Assembly: GCA_022376925.1 (NCBI GenBank)
Contig: JAIOJX010000004.1
Span: forward strand, 177,659,501-177,723,500
Direction of reading: 5' to 3'
DNA from: Tragulus kanchil
Taxonomy: Eukaryota; Chordata; Mammalia; Artiodactyla; Tragulidae
DNA: 64,000 bases
The notes beneath the pieces were generated by a model. The model saw nothing but the letters and a program-made list of their open reading frames with translations, was not told where the DNA came from and made no database searches. This document shows positions 45,684-56,600 of this stretch, piece after piece. Made by a program: the position numbers and the translations under genes. Within the stretch, counting starts at the first letter, position 1. Every line of letters begins with the position of its first letter.

Positions 45684-48600
45684 CTGCGCGGGGACAGCCC
45701 TCCTGTCACGGCTGCCGGGCGCACATGAGGAAGCCCAAGGGGCAGGGCCCAGGGGGTCCTCACCAACGACGCCAGCACTCAGGGGCCCCACGAGGCCTTG
45801 GCCACCCAGGAACGGGGAGTCCCCCCAGCACCGACCCCAGGGCGTCCCGCCTGCTGCAGCCCCCCGGAGCCGGGGCCCGACTGCGTACCTCTCTCTTCGC
45901 AGGAAGCTCCCAGTCCTGGGAGAGGCTGAACGCGAAGCAGCAGAGGACCCTGGACGGGGCGGCGCTGTCAGAGGCTGGCGGGGGCTCAGCTCCTCCACCC
46001 CAACCCCGGCCGGGCCCTCACCGCAGCTCGCACTTGATCTGGACCCAGCCGGGGCTGCGCAGGAAGGACCAGGGCTGGTACCACTTCTCCACGGTCGGCA
46101 GGCTGGAGCACAGCACCTCCAGCCACAGGTGCAGGACCTGCTCGCTGGGGTGGGACGGCGCACGCTCAGCCTGCGCCCCGCCCCGCCCCCCACCGCTGCT
46201 CCCGCATCGGAGAGGCGACCACCGCCTCCCTCCGGTCACTCGGAGCCACGCCCTTGCTCGCTAGCCCGCAGGCCCACAGCATGCCCTGAGCTCACCTCGC
46301 GAGCCCCTGCCCCCACTCCCTGGTTCTGAGCAGCCTGGAGGCGCCCCTCTGCCTGGGGACAGGTCCAGAACCACCACCCTCAGCAGGGCCTTCCTGGGCC
46401 GGCGGCCCTGTTTGCAGGGGAGCCTCTGGGAGCCCCTCCTGCCTAGCTGGCTGCAGTCAGGGCTTCACAAGACCCGAGTGCCCCTCCCCTGCAAGCTGCG
46501 GCTGGGCTCACCGGAGACGGCCCTCGGGAGCCAGCCTGGCCACTGGCCACCTCCGCCCGCCCAGCTCAGCCCCCACCCCCCAGCAGGGGCACAGATGCTC
46601 ACTTGAGCCCCACGCAGATGAGGGAGCGGAGCTTGACGTCCATCTGTGCGTGTGCGGCGTCATGGGTCACGTTGACGGACTGCACGGCCTGGGAGGGCAC
46701 AGCAGTCACTCAGGCATCCCCAGCCGCCAGCCCCAGAGGCCGGTCCTGCCAACCCCACGGCCCCCTTACCCGGTAGAGCAGCTCCTCGGGGGTCAGGACT
46801 TTGCCATCTTCGTCCAACCTGAGGCGGGACCAGAGCTGCCGCACCGCCCTGGTGGGCTCGGGCCGCTGCCTCTCCCTCCACGCCCACCCCCAGGCCGCCA
46901 GGCGGCCCGCCGGGAGGAGGCTGCTGGTTACCTGTATGTCTTACACAGCACCAGGCGGGAGTACACCGAGTCGAAGTCTCTCTCGACCTCCCGGCCCGCC
47001 GCCTGGGAGGTGGGGAGAGGGTCAGGGACAACCGGGCAGACGCGTGTCCAAGCCGCAGAGTCCAGCTGAATGCGCGTCACCCCCCACCAGCGCCTGCCCC
47101 CAGCTCCGCAGGCCCGGACACTCACCTCCTCGATAAACAGCCAGGGGTGGCAGGCACCCCCAAGCAGGGAAGGCTTCTTCAGTCCGTGTTCAAACAGGGC
47201 CTTGAGGGCCGGGCAGAGGGTCCCTCGCACGAGGTCTGTGACCCCCTCCGTCACAGCATCGTCCCCCGCGACGGAGTACTGAGGGTGGAGGACAGGGCCT
47301 GAGGGGCCCCGCCGGCCCCTCCCTGGCCTCACAGCCGCCACGCGCCGGGGCAAGCCCAGGCCAGGAGGGTGCCAGCCCCGTGGGGCAGAGGGGGCAGCAG
47401 GGGCTCCCGGGGACGGGCTGCCGCGCGTGCGCTCACCTCCTTGCTCCGCTCATCCAGGACTTCCACGAACTTGGCTGGAAACCAGCCTGCGGGAGAAGGG
47501 GGCCTGTGAGGTGGGCAGCCTGGCGTCCTGATGCTGCCCCCACGGGGCTGAGGACACACGGGCGACAGAGGCCGCCGTTGAGCCAACCTGGCGCCCGCCG
47601 TGGCTCCGCGGCCAGGCCCCCCCCGTCACGTGGCACAACAGGGACCCGACGGAGGCCTCACCTCTCAGGCCGTTCAGCTCCCCCACCCAGCAGTGCTCGT
47701 CCTTCTGGGAGATGATCTGCCGAGGAAAAGGGCGGGAAACACGGCTCGGTTGCCCGGCTTCATCCTGGGTGGGGAGCCCGGGCCGGGCGAGGCTCGGCCA
47801 ACGCGTCGGCGCCCGGGGAAGAAGGCGCCCGCTGCCCACGCACTGTGATGATGTCGTTCTTGCGGAAGCCCAGCTCATCATCATCATGGCGCTCGAAGTC
47901 CAGCAGGGCCTTGGCCCGGCGCGGGTGGCCGCGGGAGCACGCCACGTAGTTCTCGTGGTCCCGCTGGTGGCTCTCCATGCTGTAGTCTGGGGTCAGCTCC
48001 TGCTGAGGCAGCAGAGAGGCCACTGCTCAAAACAGGGCTGGGGGAGCCAGGGTCCCGGTCGAGCCCTGCACCCAGGCCTGGGCCCTGAGACTCACGATAC
48101 TGCAGTTCTTGGGGTCCATGCACTGGAAGTGGCGGGCCACGCACAGGATGGCTTCCCGAAGGTCGGCCACCAGCTCCGTCTGCTTGATGTTCTTGGCCTT
48201 GAGGGCCTCGAGGTCGTCCTCCCCTGTGAGGCCCAGAGAGCAATGGCTGCAGTGGCCCTGGCCCTGTCCCAACTCCAAGGAAGTGCAGGGTCCATGCGGG
48301 GAGTGAGGCCACACGCCCCAGGAGTGGCCACCTCGGTCGCCCCGCTCTCACAGCCCAGCCCAGCGCCCGGCCACCTGCGCGGAGCTCTCACCGAAGAGCA
48401 GCGACGTGATGCCAGATTTCCTCCGCTGGGTCCTGCGGCGCACCACCTGTGGGCAGCCGGCGCCGGTGAGCGCGGCCTGAGCACCTGGAGCCCGGCCAAG
48501 CGGACAGCCGCCCAGCACCGGGCGGCGAGGACACCCTTCTGTGCAGAGGGCGGGCAGGCATCTCACTCGCGCTGCCTCCCAGACACGGCCTTTGAGGGTT

Positions 48601-51600
48601 CAAAGCTGGGTCTTTGAACCCAGGCCTAAGTCAGACGGGTCCCAGCAGAGACCCGCCAAGGCCAAGGGGGTGGGCCCTGCCGCAGCTGCGGTCTGCGCTG
48701 GAGGGGGCAGAGGGGAGCTGGGGCCTCCTTCCTGCCGGGCCCACCTGAGAGAGGGTGGTGGTGGCGGCACCCAGGAGCTGGCCCTGGTCGGCCAGGAGGT
48801 AGGCCAAGTGCTTGCGGCGGTGGGTCTCCACGGCCACGTCGGTGAGGGAGCCCGCCAGCCGCATGGCCTCGCCCAGCAGCAGGTCCGCGTCCTCCATCTG
48901 GGCCGGGATGTCTGAAAGCGTGTTGAAGATGGAGGCCGAGTTCTCCGACTGGATCAGCTCCTCCTCCTGGGCCGGTGAGAGGCGGGCGTCACTGCCTGGC
49001 TGACTTGCCCGGCTGGTCAAGCTGAGCACAAGATGGCCCTGTCCCCCCGCCGGCCCCCCAGATGGCCAGTGCTCAGGCCACGGGCCGCCGCAGCCTGGGC
49101 TGGAGCGCAGGTGCAGGGAGGGCCGAGCCCCAAGGAGGCTGCCCGGGAGCCGCGCTGGACGCCCGGGCGCGGCCGCACCTTGAGCCGCAGCATGCCCAGC
49201 GTGGCCTGGAACAGCACCAAGGAGCCCTCGTAGAAGAACAGGTCCCAGAGGCGCAGCAGCAGCCGGATGTGCACCACGCTGGCGAAGGCCGTGAGGAACC
49301 AGTGCAGCGTGATGAGCGACAGCTCTGCGGACACACGCCGAGGGCGGAGGCCAGGCCGGGCGGCGGGCGCGGGGCAGCCAGGGAGCAGCGCGGCCCCCGG
49401 GCCGCGGGGAAGGCGAGCGACGTCAGAGAGCAAGAAGGTGCACGTGCTCCTCTCTTCCGCCCGAGCCGCCCGCTGCCCGTCCTCGGCCGCGTCCCGAGGC
49501 CCCAGGTCTGCAGCACCTGAGCGGGAGCTCGCGACCCCTTGACCCCGCGGTGGAGGCGGGCTCGGGCCCTCACCGATGTCATGCTCCTGGAGCAGCTTGT
49601 CCAGGCGGGGCAGGAACTGGACGATGAGGTGGCGCAGGACCCGCTGGTCCGTCTGCACGCCCAGCAGGGAGGTGCTGAAGTAGGAGGCGGGGAGCAGGTC
49701 CTCGACGACGGTGCACATCATCCAGAAGGCGTCCTCCTCCTCCAGGAAGAGCAGCAGGCAGGCAGCCACCTGGCCAGGGCGGGGTCAGGGGCCTCTTCCC
49801 AGGCCGCCAGGCACCCCCTCTGGGGTCGCCCCACAGGCCACGTGCCGCCTCAGGCGTGGAACCACTGCGTCTGGCCGCCCCGCCTCCTCGGAGGCCTCCC
49901 CGTCCACCCCGTCCTCACTTCCCGACGGTGACGTGGGTGGCGCCTGCCTCTGCCCCCAGGCCGTGCTCACCATGCCGGTGCCCTGGCAGTAGCCAATCTC
50001 CGGGTAGAGCCAGGCCAGGGCTCGGAGCACCCTGCGCAGGCGGGGCACCCCGATGCTGCTCCCGTGGGCGAAGCAGGCGTTGCTGGGCATGGTGCGGAGC
50101 AGGTCCTTCTCGATCTGCCGGCGGCCCGTCCGCAACAAGAGCCCGTGAGGCGCAGCTGCGGCCGCAGTCCCCGCGCCCGACACTCAGCCCCCCGGGAAGG
50201 AGGCTGGGCCCCCACGGGGGACAAACCTCAGGCTGGCTCCTCTCACAAGAAAGGGGAGTCCTCAGGCTCCGGGTCAAAGCCACCCTCCTCCCTCGGGGAT
50301 CCGAGCCCAGCTGGTGAGCCGCGGAGGCCGTGCGATCCGCGGGGAGCACCTCAACATAACGTTCAGTCGCCCGGGCCTCACGCCACAGCTGTGGAGTGAG
50401 AATCTCCGGAAGGAAGCCTGGGAGCCTGTCCCTAAAACCTCCGGCGGCTGCTAACGCACGGCACGCTGGCCTCGGTGACCATCCTCCAACCCCCAGAGGA
50501 GTCGGGGGGGAGAAGCCGACTCCAGGCACAGGTTTGGGGGTGAAAGGACAGCCCGGCGGTCTCCTGGCTGCCGCGTTCTCCCGACCACCCCGAAGGGCCT
50601 CCCGACACCCTCGCAAGCAGGGCCTCACCTGCTTGGCAGCAATGGTCTCGTCGTTGGAGCTGTTCTTCACGATCTCCCGGTAGGACAGCTCGGAGTTCCT
50701 CTTCTTCTGGAGGGCCCCGGAGAGCCGCATCCACAGCTGAGGAGGGGGCACGGCACTCAGTCCCCGGGGCGCCCTGACCCCTGTGGCCTCCGCGGGCCCC
50801 CGCCTCACCTGCGGCCTCATGCTGTGGGGGACGCCGGCCAGCACCAGGGAACGGAGCTTGTCTGAGCGGGGCAGGGAGACGGCAATCTTGTCCCAAGTAA
50901 GGTCCCCAACATCGTGGTTGTGCGTGAACTCCAGGTGAGCCTGCCAGCGTAGCCTCTGGGGGGGGTCCTCCAGCAGCTGGCCGGAGCAGGGGCTGCCGCC
51001 TGGGGGGAGGGGCCACCCGTCCTCACTTCCCGACGGTGACGTGGGTGGCGCCTGCCTCTGCCCCCAGGCCGTGCTCACCATGCCGGTGCCCTGGCAGTAG
51101 CCAATCTCCGGGTAGAGCCAGGCCAGGGCTCGGAGCACCCTGCGCAGGCGGGGCACCCCGATGCTGCTCCCGTGGGCGAAGCAGGCGTTGCTGGGCATGG
51201 TGCGGAGCAGGTCCTTCTCGATCTGCCGGCGGCCCGTCCGCAACAAGAGCCCGTGAGGCGCAGCTGCGGCCGCAGTCCCCGCGCCCGACACTCAGCCCCC
51301 CGGGAAGGAGGCTGGGCCCCCACGGGGGACAAACCTCAGGCTGGCTCCTCTCACAAGAAAGGGGAGTCCTCAGGCTCCGGGTCAAAGCCACCCTCCTCCC
51401 TCGGGGATCCGAGCCCAGCTGGTGAGCCGCGGAGGCCGTGCGATCCGCGGGGAGCACCTCAACATAACGTTCAGTCGCCCGGGCCTCACGCCACAGCTGT
51501 GGAGTGAGAATCTCCGGAAGGAAGCCTGGGAGCCTGTCCCTAAAACCTCCGGCGGCTGCTAACGCACGGCACGCTGGCCTCGGTGACCATCCTCCAACCC

Positions 51601-53853
51601 CCAGAGGAGTCGGGGGGGAGAAGCCGACTCCAGGCACAGGTTTGGGGGTGAAAGGACAGCCCGGCGGTCTCCTGGCTGCCGCGTTCTCCCGACCACCCCG
51701 AAGGGCCTCCCGACACCCTCGCAAGCAGGGCCTCACCTGCTTGGCAGCAATGGTCTCGTCGTTGGAGCTGTTCTTCACGATCTCCCGGTAGGACAGCTCG
51801 GAGTTCCTCTTCTTCTGGAGGGCCCCGGAGAGCCGCATCCACAGCTGAGGAGGGGGCACGGCACTCAGTCCCCGGGGCGCCCTGACCCCTGTGGCCTCCG
51901 CGGGCCCCCGCCTCACCTGCGGCCTCATGCTGTGGGGGACGCCGGCCAGCACCAGGGAACGGAGCTTGTCTGAGCGGGGCAGGGAGACGGCAATCTTGTC
52001 CCAAGTAAGGTCCCCAACATCGTGGTTGTGCGTGAACTCCAGGTGAGCCTGCCAGCGTAGCCTCTGGGGGGGGTCCTCCAGCAGCTGGCCGGAGCAGGGG
52101 CTGCCGCCGGCGCCTGCAGGGAGGAGGGAGAGCGAGCCCCGCTGTCCGCGCTCCGAGAGCAGAGGCCCGGGCTCCGGGTCCACCGCCGCATCTCACCACT
52201 GACCCCGGGCCGCCTGTCCCGCCACTCCCCTGGCACCCCGAACAGCCAACCTGGGCCCGTCACCTTCTCCCCAAACCAGACCACAAGCCTGCAGCCCCCT
52301 CCCCAGGGCTCATCCTCCTGAAATCCTGTTGGCCTCGACTCTGCCGAGTGTCCCGTAAACACATCTAAACACCATCCCCATCAAGACACAGAACGCTGCC
52401 ATCACACTAGGGGCTCCCTGTGTGCGTCTCAGGCCCAGCCTTTCACTTCCAAACATCCGCCTGCTCACTGGAGAACAAGGCAGACTCGTCAGAACGGCAC
52501 ACGGGAGTGCCCCGAAGACGACTGCGTGCAGGCGCTGGCATCTGCTTGGTGACAGGCTCCGGGGCTCCGGGCAGACGGCCTCCCAAGAGCCCATGTGCCA
52601 AAAAAGTAGCAACAGCGGAAACAGCCCAGGGGTCCACTCACAGAAGACTGGTCATAAATACACGACGACAAGTCTGTTATAATGGGATGGCAGACGGCCA
52701 CAGAAAACCGGGCTTGACAGAGGTCTAACCATCAGACAGAACACTCGTGGACCAGTGTGAGGAGACACAAGAACCACAGAGAAACACGCATATGACACCA
52801 TCCTAGCTACCTGAGGCACAGAGGTACCCATGACACCCGGGAAAACACTGAGATGCCAGCGGTTAGCTGCAGGCCGTAGGGTTATGGGTCAACTTGTTTT
52901 ACTCTTTGTATTTTTATCTGTTCTTAAAATTCTCTATCATGAACACTACTGCTTTTATTAACACATTATTATCAGTAAAATCAATCTAAAAAAAAAAAAG
53001 CCCAGGGAATCCCTGGTGGTCTAGTGGGCAGGACACGGTGCGTTCCTTGCTGAGGGCCCAGGTTCAATCCCTGGTCAGGGAATAAGATTCTGCAAGCTGT
53101 GAAGAGTGGCAAAAAAAAAAAAGGAAACCCCGCCCTCCCCAAACCAAAGACCCCAGGGGACCTCACACACGGGCAATGGCGCTGCCGTCAGACGTGGCTC
53201 TCTGTGACTCTAGAACATCAGGGGAGCCACCCGGCGCCCGGGGCCCAGCCGCGTCGTGGCTCACGGAGCCGCTGCTCTCCGAGGGCCAGCGCAGGTCGTC
53301 GAGGGGCTCCGGCTCACCTTCCCTGTCCACGCGGAACCCGAACTCGTCGTAGCAGGACTCCGGCGGCTCCACGGCCTCCTCCCGCTGGGGCCGGCAGTGG
53401 GAAGAGTCAGCCCGGGCCCTGGTGCGGCCGCGCCTCCGGGCCGCCCCGAAGCCTCTGCGGCCCCTCAGCCGCGGGCACAGCCCTCTCCAGTGCTCCCCGT
53501 TCCCCGCGGAGGCCAGAGAGGACGGTCAAGGGAGGCAACGCGTTTCACATAGTTTACGGGTCCTCCTAATCCTGAGAGCAAAGGCCACACTGCCTCTCCG
53601 GCCTGATGCCCGCTTCACAGGCGACACGGGGGCAGTAAGATGCCGGCTCTGACGCGGCCCTCTGGCCCCGCGTGAACACAGGGGAGCGGCCCCCACCCAG
53701 GATGCCTGCAGCAGGGGGTGGGCCCCTGGGCGCCCCACTTGGGGCAGCGCTGCTGGGCCTGCCGTACCTGTGTGCTCGTGGCCAGGATATCCTGGGGCCA
53801 CATGCTCGGGGTCAGGGCTGAGAAGGGTCCGTTGGCAGAAGGTATGTGACTTC
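45603..53853 (-). CDS. SGSM3: SGSM3 small G protein signaling modulator 3, 20 coding exons seen
   Basis: Rab GTPase-activating-type protein with TBC, SH3 and RUN domains, linked to small-GTPase signalling and membrane traffic. One copy of each exon gives 2234 nt with consistent phases (743 complete residues plus a split first codon); the human protein is about 749 aa. The N-terminal segment ([17 protein letters not shown]) is followed by the TBC domain (exons 3-8), with both catalytic fingers in exon 5 (IEKDLLR as IxxDxxR, and YCQG). The SH3 domain is in exons 11-13 (AKALLDF to [10 protein letters not shown]) and the RUN domain in exons 14-20. The protein ends FSWDIDG. In human the start exon contributes only ATG AGT G; no such exon was found here. 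It is convergent with MRTFA, the same arrangement as human 22q13. Exons 4-5 and part of 3 are duplicated, probably by misassembly. Confidence 0.95.
45889..45949 (-). CDS. SGSM3: SGSM3 coding exon 19, RUN
   Basis: 61 nt. Encodes [20 protein letters not shown]. Acceptor GTCCAG, donor GTACGC. Confidence 0.92.
46022..46144 (-). CDS. SGSM3: SGSM3 coding exon 18, RUN
   Basis: 123 nt. Encodes [40 protein letters not shown]. Acceptor CCCCAG, donor GTGAGG. This Trp-rich segment is typical of RUN C-terminal helices. Confidence 0.93.
46603..46688 (-). CDS. SGSM3: SGSM3 coding exon 17, RUN
   Basis: 86 nt. Encodes [20 protein letters not shown] and RSLICVGL. Acceptor TCCCAG, donor GTGAGC. Confidence 0.92.
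46770..46818 (-). CDS. SGSM3: SGSM3 coding exon 16, RUN
   Basis: 49 nt. Encodes [16 protein letters not shown]. Acceptor CCTCAG, donor GTAAGG. Confidence 0.92.
46932..47002 (-). CDS. SGSM3: SGSM3 coding exon 15, RUN
   Basis: 71 nt. Encodes [20 protein letters not shown] and KTY. Acceptor TCCCAG, donor GTAACC. Confidence 0.92.
47126..47278 (-). CDS. SGSM3: SGSM3 coding exon 14, start of RUN domain
   Basis: 153 nt, acceptor CCTCAG, donor GTGAGT. Encodes [20 protein letters not shown] and [18 protein letters not shown], then HPWLFIEE: N-terminal RUN-domain helices. Confidence 0.93.
47437..47486 (-). CDS. SGSM3: SGSM3 coding exon 13, end of SH3
   Basis: 50 nt. Encodes [17 protein letters not shown], with the SH3 G-W/L-F-P-x-x-Y/F-V signature. 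Acceptor CCGCAG, donor GTGAGC. Confidence 0.92.
47662..47716 (-). CDS. SGSM3: SGSM3 coding exon 12, SH3
   Basis: 55 nt. Encodes [18 protein letters not shown], including the conserved SH3 Trp. Acceptor CGGCAG, donor GTGAGG. Confidence 0.92.
47844..47999 (-). CDS. SGSM3: SGSM3 coding exon 11, start of SH3
   Basis: 156 nt, donor GTGCGT. The acceptor is a tandem CAGCAG (NAGNAG); the downstream AG gives [10 protein letters not shown] as in human, the upstream one would add a Gln. Contains [20 protein letters not shown], the N-terminal half of the SH3 domain. Confidence 0.92.
48096..48223 (-). CDS. SGSM3: SGSM3 coding exon 10
   Basis: 128 nt, acceptor TCACAG, donor GTGAGT. Encodes [20 protein letters not shown] and [20 protein letters not shown], a probably helical linker before SH3. 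Confidence 0.92.
48392..48446 (-). CDS. SGSM3: SGSM3 coding exon 9
   Basis: 55 nt. Encodes a basic stretch [19 protein letters not shown] in the TBC-SH3 linker. Acceptor CCACAG, donor GTGAGA. Confidence 0.92.
48745..48966 (-). CDS. SGSM3: SGSM3 coding exon 8
   Basis: 222 nt, acceptor GCCCAG, donor [26 protein letters not shown], then the helical segment [20 protein letters not shown] and [17 protein letters not shown]; end of TBC and linker. Confidence 0.93.
49179..49324 (-). CDS. SGSM3: SGSM3 coding exon 7, TBC C-terminal half
   Basis: 146 nt, acceptor CCGCAG, donor GTGCGG. Encodes [20 protein letters not shown] and [11 protein letters not shown]; the WDLFFYEG segment is typical of TBC domains. 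Confidence 0.93.
49574..49769 (-). CDS. SGSM3: SGSM3 coding exon 6, TBC
   Basis: 196 nt, acceptor GGCCAG, donor GTGAGG. Encodes [38 protein letters not shown] and [14 protein letters not shown], the middle of the TBC domain. Confidence 0.93.
49971..50114 (-). CDS. SGSM3: SGSM3 coding exon 5, left duplicate
   Basis: Same 144 nt as 51079-51222. In the reference as written, both copies precede exon 6. Probably the same exon represented twice. Confidence 0.82.
50629..50736 (-). CDS. SGSM3: SGSM3 coding exon 4, left duplicate
   Basis: Same 108 nt and splice sites as 51737-51844, offset 1108 bp. Probably the same exon represented twice. Confidence 0.8.
50809..51000 (-). CDS. SGSM3: SGSM3 exon 3, truncated duplicate
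   Basis: 192 of 197 nt of exon 3; the first five bases and the acceptor are replaced by duplication-junction sequence. Not usable as an internal exon as written. Confidence 0.75.
51079..51222 (-). CDS. SGSM3: SGSM3 coding exon 5, TBC catalytic motifs (right copy)
   Basis: 144 nt, acceptor CGGCAG, donor GTGAGC. Contains IEKDLLR (IxxDxxR arginine finger) and YCQGTGM (YxQ glutamine finger), so GAP chemistry looks intact. Identical to 49971-50114. Confidence 0.92.
51737..51844 (-). CDS. SGSM3: SGSM3 coding exon 4, TBC (right copy)
   Basis: 108 nt, acceptor CCTCAG, donor GTGAGG. Encodes [20 protein letters not shown] and [12 protein letters not shown]. Identical to 50629-50736. Confidence 0.9.
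51917..52113 (-). CDS. SGSM3: SGSM3 coding exon 3, run-in to TBC (complete copy)
   Basis: 197 nt, acceptor CCTGCAG, donor GTGAGG. Encodes [20 protein letters not shown] and on through [20 protein letters not shown] to GVPHSMRPQ. This is the only copy with its acceptor; the copy at 50809-51000 is cut by the duplication junction. Confidence 0.92.
53002..53121 (+). mobile_element. Short CHR-type SINE
   Basis: GGGAATCCCTGGTGGTCTAG start, GGTTCAATCCCTGGTCAGGG B-box region and an A12 tail; lies between SGSM3 exons 2 and 3. Confidence 0.82.
53318..53384 (-). CDS. SGSM3: SGSM3 coding exon 2
   Basis: 67 nt, acceptor CCCCAG, donor GTGAGC. Encodes [28 protein letters not shown] is characteristic of SGSM3 N-termini. 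Confidence 0.9.
53768..53853 (-). CDS. SGSM3: SGSM3 coding exon 1 seen (N-terminus)
   Basis: 86 nt, acceptor GTTTTAG, donor GTACGG. Starts with two bases of a split codon, then [20 protein letters not shown] and DILATSTQ. Corresponds to the second coding exon of human SGSM3. Confidence 0.88.
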
Positions 53854-56600
53854 CTAAAACCAAGGAGGACCAGGAGCAGGAGATAGAGAATGCAGAGCAT
53901 TCAGAGGGCACCTCCAAGCTGAGACACCCCCTTGCCTCCCTCCCACGCCGCAGCCCAAGAGCGCCGGCATGAGAGGGCTGGGCCGTCCAGAGAGGGCTGG
54001 GCGGGGGCGGGGAGAAAGCCAGCAGCGGCCAACTGTCTGGAGGAAGTTAGAGGAAAGCGGCGGTGGGTGACCAGAGGTCAGCAGACACCCTCTCCCGGCC
54101 CCTCCTGCCCGCACGGAGGCTGGGCAGGCTGCAGGGGGAGCCAGGACGCAGGAACGCTGGGAGAGAGTGGCAGTGACCCCCGAGGCCCGTCAGAAGAGCT
54201 CCTCCTCCCTCCACCTCCTACCCGCACGCTCCACGTGACCCTCGAAGGTCTGCGGGAAACAAGCCCGCTCCCCCCCGACTGGGGAGGTCCTCCTGGGTCA
54301 GAACCCCTCCTCCCCCAGAGGGCCTGCCGCCCCACTGCCAAGCCAGGCCCCTCCCTCACCGGACATGGCGTGGCGTGGACAGGCGCGTCCTCTGCAGAGC
54401 CGGACCCGGGGCTTCCCAGCCTAGCGCCTCCCAGCTGGAACCTCCTCAAGCTTCATCTGGTCCAGAAACACCTGCCTGGGCAGGAGAGCAAAGGCGAAAG
54501 TCACCGAGCACAGTTCCTCTGGGTGGGGGTCCCTCCTACCCAGCGGATCCGCCGGCGCAGGGGCGGCGGCGAGGGCAACGTTTCACAGGAAGGAAGAGTC
54601 TCTCTTGAAAGAAAAAGCCTCCCATTCGGAACATTCCGGCCGAGAGGCAACACTGCGACGAAGCTACTAAACTGTTCCCAACAGCTCCGTGAGCTGCGAG
54701 GAGGGTCTGCTCAGTCCCACGCTACTAAGGACGGAGAGGACCAGACAGACTTCCCGACGCTCTGCGCTCAGGCAAACGTTTCACAGCTGGGAAACTAGGA
54801 AACGGCAACCTAAATCTCCCCTGTCACTCACTGCTTAATCCCCTCCCTCCCTCCCTCCTTTGGTCCTCTTAAAAAAGTGACTCAACAAAAAGACAAATAG
54901 CCAATTAAAAGAAATGGACTTCAGACCTGAGTAGACATTTCTCCACAGAAGAGACGGAAGTGCCCAGTGAGACGCACGTTACACCCACGAGGACGGCCAG
55001 GGTCCAACGGGCCAGCCTTGCGTTGGCGAGGCTGGGGCGAAACAGGAAGCCACACGTGCTGCCAGGGGAATGTGACATGGTGCAGCCACTCTGGAAAGTA
55101 CTCTGACAGTTCCTCAGAAGGTGGAGGGTAGAGTGACCGGATGACCCCGGCATGCCCTGCTAGTTATCTACCCACAAGAAAGTCAAGCGAATGTCCACAC
55201 AGAAAGCGGTATCTGGAAGTTCACAGCAGGATCACTACTGTGCCAAAAAGCAGAAACAACCCACAGGTCCAGGAACTGGTGAGGGGATGTATGAAATGCA
55301 CAGAATATCCACACAATGGAATATTATTCAGCTGTAAAAAGGAATGAAGTGCCAGTAATGCTATGCCATAGGAGAATCTTAAAAACATTATGCTCAGTTA
55401 AAGAAGCCAGTCACAAGAGGATGAGTATTGTAGGATTCTATTTAAATGAAATATCCAGAAGTGGCAAATCCCTAGTCACAGAAAACTCAGTGACTGCCAA
55501 GGGCTGGAGGAGAGGCAGGACAGACTGACCTCACGGGCACAGGGTCTACCTGCGGAGGTGAGCAGCGCTCCGGAGTGGGGGCAGCTGCACGACAGTGTGA
55601 AACGCTCAAACCTTGACCTCGACGCTTTAAAACCAGTGAACTTTGTAGCATGTGAATCCAATCTCAATTTTACAACAATAAATCATCAACCGAGGCCTCA
55701 GCCCCAGGGCCTCCTCTCGCTGTTTCTAAACTGCTCTGCAGAACTCTGAAGAGCCTGTCGTCGACCACCTGGGCTTCAACAGAAACACAGTGCCTCAGCC
55801 CTTTTCTAAACGAAGCCTTTTAGTTCTAACCATGAAATGAAAGGAAGGTAGCATACAGGGAAGGCAGCAGTGGGGAGGCGGGTGAGATATTTTAGGACAC
55901 GTTGCCCTCTAGGTTCCGAGATCATACCCACCTAGCCCAGACCTCCTTCTGCCATTTTCCAGGTGACAGGAGCTCGAAAGTGACAACTGTTGGCCTCAGC
56001 TCCTCCCTGCTGCACAGAGTTCTGGGTAAACTCGAGGGTCCGGTGAGTGAGAAAGTAACAAAAAGGGAAAGTCAAAGAACCACGGGGAAGGCACTGTGAG
56101 AAACCATGACCTTCCAGACCTTTCCTCCTCCACATGTTGAAAACTGAGCACGTGAAAAACATCTTAGTTCTCTTTAAAGACACACTTGCAAATCTGGGGC
56201 CCAAACGAGTCAGCCTGTCCTCAGGGCAGTTCGGCTGGGTCACCGAACTCCCCTCCGGCCCGACACACCCCGACTGGGCCACGTTTGAGGTGCATGCCCG
56301 TCGTGCCGGCTCTCGTGCCCACCTGGGAGGCAGCCCTCCTGCTTCCAGACAAGCGCTGCTGAGAGACAGAGGGCGGAACCCGCTTCCCCAGGGGGCCAGC
56401 CACCTTGGACTTGCCGGTTTGCTCCGCGTGAGGAAGGCATAATGTCTTCCTCCAGGTTAACAGGTATGTGGGGCCTGGTCTGAATCAGAATTCGGTGCTG
56501 GGTGGAACAAGTGCTTTCACATTAACGGGGCTGAGCTAGAAGCTCTTAAAATCATGTCATCTGTCAGTGCTCATGGCATGTTCTGAAGCAGACGCTCTCT
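53854..56600. other. SGSM3 upstream region, no gene recognised
   Basis: The first coding exon of SGSM3 should lie here or further right; no ATGAGTG with a following GT was found on the minus strand. Contains an old L1 fragment at about 55060-55690. Confidence 0.5.
55060..55690 (+). mobile_element. Old L1 3' fragment
   Basis: CACACAATGGAATATTATTC, AGGATTCTATTTAAATGAAA, GTGACTGCCAAGGGCTGGAG and a terminal TCAATTTTACAACAATAAAT match an ancient L1M-type 3' end. Confidence 0.75.

Larger units (their letters stand above)
49908..52108. repeat. Tandem duplication 11, offset 1108 bp, contains SGSM3 exons 4-5
   Basis: Copies 49908-51000 and 51016-52108, 15 nt filler. The left copy also truncates exon 3. 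Confidence 0.95.

Noticed and set aside
49915..52183. Long minus-strand frames of 386 and 458 codons across SGSM3
   Set aside because: They read through introns and duplication junctions between exons 3, 4 and 5; exon boundaries are clear from GT/AG sites.
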